From the NCBI GenBank assembly GCA_937871705.1, contig CALMOO010000156.1:1-20781 (forward strand): a DNA stretch of 20,781 nt. The letters run 5' to 3'. The position numbers and the translations under genes are program-made. Source of the stretch: an uncultured Hymenobacter sp. GTDB lineage: Bacteria; Bacteroidota; Bacteroidia; Cytophagales; Hymenobacteraceae. Within the stretch, counting starts at the first letter, position 1; every line of letters starts with the position of its first letter. Of the stretch, positions 15,286-20,781 are shown one piece after another. The notes under the pieces are model-generated. The model searched no databases. It was given only the letters and a program-made list of their open reading frames with translations, and had not been told where the DNA came from.

Positions 15286-16794
15286 ATGAATTTTCACAAG
15301 CGTACGGCGGCTGCCTTCCTGGGGGCTTTGGTGCTCACCACTAGCTGCCAAAAGAACTTACTGGATAAAGTAAACCCGAACCAGCCCACAGTTGGCAACT
15401 TCTGGCAAACGCAGACCGATGCGGCGGCCGGCCTCACTGCGACCTACTCCGCGCTGCAGTTTCCGGGCACCTACGCCCGCTGGATTCATTTTGCCAACGA
15501 CATCCGCTCGGATGAGGGTTACAGCCTGAGCCCCTGGACGGACCTAGCCAACTTCACTCGCTTTATTCAGTTTGACTACAATCTGGAGCCGGTGCGCGTC
15601 ATTTGGGAAGACCACTACCGAGGCGTTTTCCGCTGCAACCAGCTGTTAGCCAACGTGCCGACTATTAAGATGGATGCTACCATGCAGAAAACCATGCTGG
15701 CCGAGGCACATTTTCTGCGAGCGCTATTCTACTTCAACTTGGTTACGCATTTCGGCAACGTGCCCCTGATTCTGGACCCCTCCACGGTGACATCCACAGC
15801 CCCCCAGGCTACCCCTGACCAGGGTATGGAGCAGGTGGTAACCGACTTGCAGGCGGCCATTGCCGACCTGCCAGTCAGCAACGATATTGGGCACGCTACC
15901 AAAGGCTCGGCTCAAGGCCTCTTGGGCCGGGTGTATATGCAGCAGCACAAATGGCAGGAAGCTTCGACACTGTTCACAGCCATTATCGATTCTAAAAAGT
16001 ATTCATTGGTGCCGAACTATCTAGATAACTTCACGATAGCCAACGAAAATAACAGTGAGTCGCTCTTTGAAGTGGAGTTCTCCAGCGTTAACCAGGGCGG
16101 TGGCCAGGACGTTGCGGGAGCCAGCGAAGGCTTCGAGCGAGCTCAATTTTTTGGCCCTCCCGGCATCGGCTGGACCGACGGCCGCGCCCGGCCTTGGTTG
16201 CTGGATGAGATTAGCGAAAAAACCGTAAGCGGTGACGTAGATCCCCGCCGCGACATTACGGTGCTACACTATCCCATGCTGCTATTTGGCCAAACGTATG
16301 AGAAATCAAGTCCCCCAAATGGTGTGCCCATTACAGATACCTTCTGGCACAAGTACGAGGACGACCGAACGCAGAACTTTGAAAATTACTTCTCGGGTAT
16401 CAACTTCCGCGTTATCCGCTACGCCGACATCTTGCTAATGCAGGCCGAGGCCCTCAATGAATTGGGGCAAACCAACGCCGCCGTGCCACTCATCAACCAA
16501 GTGCGCCAGCGTCCTTCGGTAAACCTGACGCCGCTCAGCACCACCTTCAGCCAAGCCCAGATGAGGACCCAGCTTATGCACGAACGCGTGGCTGAGCTGG
16601 CCGGCGAAGGCACCCGCTGGCTGGACTTGAACCGCTGGGGGCTGCTCAAGAGTCAAGGCACTATCGACGTGCTGAAGGCTCCTAATCACGACCCCGACTT
16701 TGTGAACTTCATTATCGGCAAATCGGAATTTTTGCCCCTTCCCCTCACTGACCTTACGGCCGACCAGAAGCTCAAGCAGAACCCTGGCTACTAA
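15286..16794 (+). CDS. SusD/RagB-family outer-membrane glycan-binding lipoprotein
   Basis: A 502-residue surface lipoprotein that caps the SusC barrel and captures oligosaccharides. The N-terminus has an SPII signal with lipobox LTTSC (Cys21). The helical TPR-like core follows the family pattern, with an early block (NFWQTQTDAAAGLTATYSAL), a central KGSAQGLLGRVYMQQHKWQE motif, and the conserved end RYADILLMQAEALNELG, ERVAELAGEGTRWLDLNRWG and EFLPLPLTDL. Length is normal. It follows susC closely and precedes a dead GH43 gene. A hairpin starts 48 bases after the stop, which may cut transcription between the transport pair and downstream genes. Confidence 0.95.
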   Translation: MNFHKRTAAAFLGALVLTTSCQKNLLDKVNPNQPTVGNFWQTQTDAAAGLTATYSALQFPGTYARWIHFANDIRSDEGYSLSPWTDLANFTRFIQFDYNLEPVRVIWEDHYRGVFRCNQLLANVPTIKMDATMQKTMLAEAHFLRALFYFNLVTHFGNVPLILDPSTVTSTAPQATPDQGMEQVVTDLQAAIADLPVSNDIGHATKGSAQGLLGRVYMQQHKWQEASTLFTAIIDSKKYSLVPNYLDNFTIANENNSESLFEVEFSSVNQGGGQDVAGASEGFERAQFFGPPGIGWTDGRARPWLLDEISEKTVSGDVDPRRDITVLHYPMLLFGQTYEKSSPPNGVPITDTFWHKYEDDRTQNFENYFSGINFRVIRYADILLMQAEALNELGQTNAAVPLINQVRQRPSVNLTPLSTTFSQAQMRTQLMHERVAELAGEGTRWLDLNRWGLLKSQGTIDVLKAPNHDPDFVNFIIGKSEFLPLPLTDLTADQKLKQNPGY

Positions 16795-16842
16795 GTAGCC
16801 AGATGAGTACTACCCACTTTTGAAGCCACTACTGCTTTTTCA

Positions 16843-16878
16843 ACAGGTCGCTGGAATTCACTTGTTCCAGCGGCCTGT
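16843..16878. other. Hairpin after susD
   Basis: ACAGGTCGCTGGAA (16843-16856) and TTCCAGCGGCCTGT (16865-16878) form a 14-bp stem with one G-U-type pair and an 8-base loop. The T-run (CTTTTT) lies before the stem, not after it, so a standard rightward intrinsic terminator is doubtful. It could be an mRNA-stabilising 3' structure protecting susCD, or a leftward terminator. Confidence 0.5.
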
Positions 16879-17007
16879 AGTTGAGGCTGGTAACGAGACT
16901 TGTCCCTCGCTACGCATTTATGGCTTTTTTTATACATACTGTGAGTAGCCAGTTTAGAGGCTTGTTTGTGCTGGCCTGAGTAACAGGCCTGCGGACTCAT
17001 GCGCAGC

Positions 17008-17851
17008 ATGCAGCGCGGCTTATCCGCCCACTGCTACGGCCGCACTGCTTACCCCCTGCACCAACCGGGTTTGGTACGCTGACTTTGACGACCCCACCAT
17101 AATCCGTACCCGCGATGGGTACTACTATGCCTGCGCTGCCGAAACGCGGCGGGCGGATAAAATACTTAACCTTCAGGTGTCGCGTTCCTCCAACTTGGTT
17201 TACTGGACGCATCTAAGCGATGCCTTGGCGGTAAAACCCGCCTGGGCTAGTACCACCGACTCGTTCTGGACGCCGCACATGAGAGAGATAGGCGGCACTT
17301 ACTACATGTACTTTTCGGCCAAACTCGGCAACGCCGCTAATACCACCGGTTCTGGCGCGGGGCTATATCTGGCCACGGCTAGTTCGTCGGCCGGGCCATT
17401 ACCAGAAACTAGTAGAGGACAGTTGGGTAGTGCGGCGCAATAAGTGGTACTACCTTTTTTACTCAGGAAATAACTGCTGCGGTGACAAGGGGCATTACGC
17501 CGGGCCAGTGGCGCGCTCGCGCCCCGCTACTGGCCCGTTTGAGACGCTGGCGCACGCCACAGGGCAGCCCAGCCGGGCCATTCTGGTGCGCAATGAGCGT
17601 TGGCTGGCTCCGGGTCATAACTCGGTGGTGACTGCTGCCGCCGGTTAGGATTGGTTGGCTTACCAGGCTAGTAGTACCCGGCACCAAACCTTCGATGCGG
17701 TGAATAAGGAGCAGGCAGATTCGCGCCGCGTGCTGCTGCTCGACCGCCTTGAATACGGCCCGGCTGGCCACGCGTGGTAGCTAACCATGGCACCCCCTCT
17801 ACCGCAACGGTGCCGCTACCAGCAACCACTAAAAAGCCAGCCGCTAAGTAA
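17008..17851 (+). pseudogene. GH43-family glycoside hydrolase, degraded
   Basis: The middle reads as a GH43 five-bladed propeller enzyme (arabinosidase/xylosidase/arabinanase group). One frame gives WYADFDDPTIIRTRDGYYYA (about 17072), SRSSNLVYWTHLSDAL, SFWTPHMREIGGTYYMYFSA and GLYLATASSSAGP. A different frame then gives YQKLVEDSWVVRR (about 17403), WYYLFYSGNNCCG, ARSRPATGPFE, and RNERWLAPGHNSVV. The jump near 17397 also loses the stretch that family members carry between these blocks, so I infer an internal deletion of roughly 60 codons. An in-frame TAG sits at 17646-17648 before DWLAY. The tail GTPSTATVPLPATTKKPAAK ends at 17851 in yet another frame, and the N-terminal signal region is also frame-scrambled. 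Not functional. Confidence 0.8.
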
Positions 17852-17877
17852 CTGCCATTTTCCCACCCACTTTTTCT

Positions 17878-19083
17878 ATGAAAAACATTTTTACTACTCT
17901 GCTAGCCGCTGGGCTAGCGCTCGCTGCTACTGCCGGCCACGCCACCACCTTCTACCAGAGTGCGCCGAGCAATAATTCGGCCTTTCAGACCCTCATCAAT
18001 CAGGCACAGGCGGGCGATGTTATCATTTTACGGGCGGGTAGCCACTACGTGAATGAGCCCATCCGCCTGCCGCTGGGCAAAGATGGCATTACTATCCGGG
18101 GGGAAGCAGGCGCCGTAGTGCGCAAGGCGCCGAACACCTATAATGCCGCGGCTTTCGAGATTACGGGCAACTCCAACACCATCGACCTCATTGAGCTGGA
18201 TGGCGGCAACCTACCCGAGGCAGGCATTCTCATCTACGGGCAGCACAACACGGTGTCGAACAGCAGCGTGCACAACTGCGGCAGCGCGGCGGCTCTGGGT
18301 GCGGGAGTTTTGCTGCACAACAGTGGCAATCCAGTGTGCGCTTTTAACACGGTGATTGGCTGCAAAGTGTATTACAATTACATGGTGGGCATCTCGCAAA
18401 ACGGCCACTCCGACGGCACCATCCGCGACAACCAGATTTACGAGAACGGGGCCGAAGGCCTGACGGTGGACATCAACAGCCACAATGGCTACGTGTACAA
18501 CAACTGGATTCACCTCAATAATACGGGCAACCGGGGCGTGGGCGGCATCGGCACCGATGCTACCAATGGCACTCGCTTTGACAGCAACACCATCGACTAC
18601 ACGCACTATAAGAGCGGGCTCACGTTCCAGAACAACATTGGCGGCTGCGATGGGGTAATTGTGAGCAACAACCACCTCAACAACAACGACGGCTACGGCA
18701 TTCTGGAGCGCTTTGTGCAGTACGCTGACACGCACATGACGTTCACCAACAATGAGTTGCTAAACAACAAGCTGGGTGGACAGGCCATCATGTACCCCGA
18801 CCGCACTGTACTGGGGACAGTTCCTGCCACCGTTGGGGCAGCTAGTCTTTTGCTTTATCCTAACCCAACGGCCGGGACCGTGCAGCTTGATTTAGGTGCC
18901 GGCTTTACGGAGGCTCGCGTGGCCATTCGTGATAATCTGGGCCGGCTGGTGCGGCAGCAAACGCTGCGCGGCAGCGGCCCGCAAGTACTGCCCGGCGTGA
19001 CTGAGCTAGCCAACGGCTGCTACCTCGTGACTATTGCTACGGCTGAGACAGTAGCTACCCGCAAGCTAATAGTGGCTCATTGA
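17878..19083 (+). CDS. Secreted parallel beta-helix protein with T9SS sorting domain (copy 1)
   Basis: A 401-residue exported protein. A signal peptide spans about 1-22 (cleavage after GHA). Residues about 23-310 form an Asn-rich right-handed parallel beta-helix (NTIDLIELDGGN, HNTVSNSSVHNCG, NTVIGCKVYYNYMVGI, GTIRDNQIYENGAEGLTVDI, VIVSNNHLNNNDGYGI), the fold of many polysaccharide lyases and some hydrolases. A type A T9SS domain starts near 324 (LLLYPNPTAG). No diagnostic catalytic triad was identified by eye, so lyase activity is not claimed; a binding or structural role is possible. It lies between a GH43 remnant and a near-identical paralogue, suggesting action on a plant polysaccharide outside the cell. 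Confidence 0.88.
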   Translation: MKNIFTTLLAAGLALAATAGHATTFYQSAPSNNSAFQTLINQAQAGDVIILRAGSHYVNEPIRLPLGKDGITIRGEAGAVVRKAPNTYNAAAFEITGNSNTIDLIELDGGNLPEAGILIYGQHNTVSNSSVHNCGSAAALGAGVLLHNSGNPVCAFNTVIGCKVYYNYMVGISQNGHSDGTIRDNQIYENGAEGLTVDINSHNGYVYNNWIHLNNTGNRGVGGIGTDATNGTRFDSNTIDYTHYKSGLTFQNNIGGCDGVIVSNNHLNNNDGYGILERFVQYADTHMTFTNNELLNNKLGGQAIMYPDRTVLGTVPATVGAASLLLYPNPTAGTVQLDLGAGFTEARVAIRDNLGRLVRQQTLRGSGPQVLPGVTELANGCYLVTIATAETVATRKLIVAH

Positions 19084-19968
19084 TAGGCCGCTAACCTTGG
19101 TTTTTGAGGCAGTATGCCTTCTTTTCCCACCCTTCTTTTCTTTTTCAATGAGAAACTTATTCGCTTGCCTACTCGCCACGGGCCTCACGCTGGCTGCAAC
19201 TGCCAGTCATGCTACTACCTTCTACCAAAGCGCGCCGAGCAATAACTCGGCCTTTCAGACCCTGGTGAACCAGGCGCAAGCGGGCGATATTATTATCCTG
19301 CGAGCGGGTAGCCACTACGTAACAACGCCTATTCGGCTGCCACAGGGCAAGAACAGCATTACCATCCGGGGGGAGGCGGGCGCGGTGGTGCGCAAGGCTA
19401 CTAACTCGTACAACGCCGCGGCTTTCGAGATTACGGGCGACTACAACACCATCGACCTCATTGAGCTGGACGGCGGCAACCTACCCGAGGCAGGCATCAT
19501 CATCTACGGGCAGCACAACACGGTGTCGAACAGCAGCGTGCACAACTGCGGCAACTCGGCGGGGGTAGGCGCGGGCATCCTGCTCGACGGCGGCCATACG
19601 GCGTGCGCCCTGAATACCGTGATTGGCTGCAAAGTGTACTATAACTACATGGTAGGCGTATCGCAGAGCCGCCACACGAATGGTACCGTTCGCGACAACC
19701 AGATTTACGAGAACGGGGCCGAAGGCCTGACGGTGGACATCAACAGCCACAATGGCTACGTGTACAACAACTGGATTCACCTCAATAATACGGGCAACCG
19801 GGGCGTGGGCGGCATCGGCACCGATGCTACCAATGGCACTCGCTTTGACAGCAACACCATCGACTACACGCACTATAAGAGCGGGCTCACGTTCCAGAAC
19901 AACATTGGCGGCTGCGATGGGGTAATTGTGAGCAACAACCACCTCAACAACAACGACGGCTACGGCAT
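18424..19968 (+). repeat. Tandem gene duplication with a 278-bp identical tract
   Basis: 18424-18701 and 19691-19968 are identical at every base as read (offset 1267), within the two beta-helix genes. Identity breaks at both edges (C/T at 18423 versus 19690, T/C at 18702 versus 19969). Flanking coding sequence differs repeatedly, including at silent sites, apart from shorter identical blocks. Confidence 0.9.
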
Positions 19969-20383
19969 CTTGGAACGCTTTACGCAGTACCGCGATACCA
20001 ACATGGGCTTCACCAACAACGAGTTGGTGGGCAATAAACAGGGTACGCAAACCATCATCTACTCGGGCGCGCGGGCAGCTACCGTCGTGGCTACCAGCGT
20101 CGCGCCGGCGGCCAGGGCCGTTGCCTCCGCTGCTGATGGGACTGCCCTGGCGCTCTACCCCAACCCCACGGCCGGGGCCGTGCAGCTCGACCTGGGCTTC
20201 AGTTCCATTGAAGCCAGCATCAGCATTCGCGACAACCTGGGCCGGCTGGTGCGGCAGCAAACGCTGCGCGGCAGCGGCCCGCAGAACTTGGCTGCCGCAA
20301 CTGGCTTAGCCACTGGCACCTACCTGGTAACTATTACCACCCCCGAGGCGGTGGCTACGCAAAAGCTGGTAGTGACCCAGTAG
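19148..20383 (+). CDS. Secreted parallel beta-helix protein with T9SS sorting domain (copy 2)
   Basis: A 411-residue paralogue of the preceding gene, 64 bp downstream. The frame is open from GTG 19097, but ATG 19148 begins a clean signal peptide (MRNLFACLLATGLTLAATA, then SHA) matching copy 1 and follows a TTTTCTTTTTCA tract. The beta-helix core is nearly the same as copy 1 and includes the segment identical in DNA. It diverges around IGCKVYYNYMVGVSQSRHTN and in the linker before the sorting domain (about 312-332), which is longer and Ala-rich here. The T9SS domain starts near 334 (LALYPNPTAG). Function is unproven: beta-helix enzymes include pectate, alginate and glycosaminoglycan lyases, but no catalytic set was assigned. 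Confidence 0.88.
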   Translation: MRNLFACLLATGLTLAATASHATTFYQSAPSNNSAFQTLVNQAQAGDIIILRAGSHYVTTPIRLPQGKNSITIRGEAGAVVRKATNSYNAAAFEITGDYNTIDLIELDGGNLPEAGIIIYGQHNTVSNSSVHNCGNSAGVGAGILLDGGHTACALNTVIGCKVYYNYMVGVSQSRHTNGTVRDNQIYENGAEGLTVDINSHNGYVYNNWIHLNNTGNRGVGGIGTDATNGTRFDSNTIDYTHYKSGLTFQNNIGGCDGVIVSNNHLNNNDGYGILERFTQYRDTNMGFTNNELVGNKQGTQTIIYSGARAATVVATSVAPAARAVASAADGTALALYPNPTAGAVQLDLGFSSIEASISIRDNLGRLVRQQTLRGSGPQNLAAATGLATGTYLVTITTPEAVATQKLVVTQ

Positions 20384-20416
20384 GGTAGCCCTGCTTTCTT
20401 GTTCAATACTCCTATT

Positions 20417-20781
20417 ATGCGCAACTTACGCATTGCCTGGCTTGGGCCGCTGCTGGGCCTGAGCCTGGGTGCCTGCCAGAAAAATGTCGCAACGGGTACC
20501 TCGCCCGCGCCTACCACTACCCCCCCGGCCGCCACTACTACCTTCGCCAACCCACTACTTACCTCGGGGCCCGACCCGTGGGTGTACCAGAAAGATGGCT
20601 TTTATTATTACCTGAGCACGACGGGTGGCGATGTGCGCATCCGCAAAACGGCGAAAATGTCGGAGTTGGCCAGCGGGAATATCCAGGTGGTGTGGAGGCC
20701 CACTGCGGCCAACAGCTCGCACGACGTGTGGGCGCCGGAGCTGCACTTTCTGGATGGCAAGTGGTATATCTACTTCACGGC
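20417..20781 (+). CDS. GH43-type glycoside hydrolase lipoprotein, 5' part only
   Basis: The first 121 codons of a gene that continues past the window end. An SPII signal peptide (MRNLRIAWLGPLLGLSLGAC, Cys20) and a Pro/Thr-rich linker precede a GH43 propeller start: NPLLTSGPDPWVYQKDGFYY carries the conserved early Asp (the GH43 general base) in GPDPWV, and HDVWAPELHFLDGKWYIYFT is the typical second-blade W(A/S)PE block. Lipidation suggests an outer-membrane surface enzyme, in contrast to the T9SS-exported proteins before it. The start is 33 bp after the beta-helix stop, so it is cotranscribed. Substrate (arabinan, xylan or other) cannot be told from the fragment. Confidence 0.85.
   Translation, partial: MRNLRIAWLGPLLGLSLGACQKNVATGTSPAPTTTPPAATTTFANPLLTSGPDPWVYQKDGFYYYLSTTGGDVRIRKTAKMSELASGNIQVVWRPTAANSSHDVWAPELHFLDGKWYIYFT

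Noticed and set aside
19481..20260. 259-residue minus-strand open frame
   Set aside because: It is antisense to the well-supported beta-helix gene, is Val/Ala-rich as expected for a shadow of Asn/Gly-rich repeats, and the paralogue at 18211-18735 shows the same shadow.
1..20781. CRISPR arrays, tRNA/rRNA genes and insertion sequences
   Set aside because: No regularly spaced direct repeats with unique spacers, no RNA gene signature and no transposase motif were seen. The only tandem repeats are coding modules and the duplicated beta-helix genes.

Overview
The window looks like an accessory carbohydrate-use region of a Bacteroidota chromosome, most likely a Hymenobacter-like member of the Cytophagales. 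The evidence is two adjacent genes of the SusC/SusD type, four secreted proteins with C-terminal type IX secretion (T9SS) sorting domains (PNP motif plus a final beta domain), SPII lipoproteins, an absence of Shine-Dalgarno sequences, and fairly GC-rich coding sequence. The genus is inference from protein style, not from a search.

Left part (1-8680): a decayed LacI-family regulator (1-696) is followed by two intact secreted GH13 alpha-amylases. The first (735-3137) is an ordinary T9SS amylase. The second (3371-6157) carries a Big2 domain and three tandem starch-binding-type modules, and is visibly more AT-rich than its neighbours. A gap holding a terminator, a LytTR regulator scar and a perfect 37-bp inverted repeat separates it from a membrane-bound HTH regulator of the SusR/DUF6377 type (6991-8616).

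Middle part (8681-12105): a rearranged, decaying zone. It holds a minus-strand SusG-like lipoprotein amylase with three separate lesions (start codon ACG, in-frame TGA, frameshift), a truncated DHA2-type MFS transporter end overlapping its start, an unrecognised plus-strand remnant with two in-frame stops, and about 1.1 kb with no intact gene. The end of that gap is a regulatory region with two LacI-type palindromes (core CAAACGTTTG) and a 22-bp near-perfect inverted repeat.

Right part (12106-20781): a plus-strand, apparently operonic series of susC, susD, a dead GH43 gene, two tandem T9SS-exported parallel beta-helix proteins that share a 278-bp identical tract, and the start of a GH43 lipoprotein that runs off the window.

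Working model (inference): the amylases and the SusR-like regulator serve starch or maltodextrin. SusCD with GH43 and beta-helix proteins may serve a different plant polysaccharide such as an arabinan or pectin. The locus is being remodelled: at least six remnants (LacI, LytTR, GH13, MFS, an unknown gene, GH43) lie among intact genes, while LacI-type operator sequences survive upstream of susC. I see no RNA genes, CRISPR arrays or insertion sequences. No wholly new system is demonstrated. The least explained parts are the beta-helix pair, the 37-bp palindrome and the susC upstream region.
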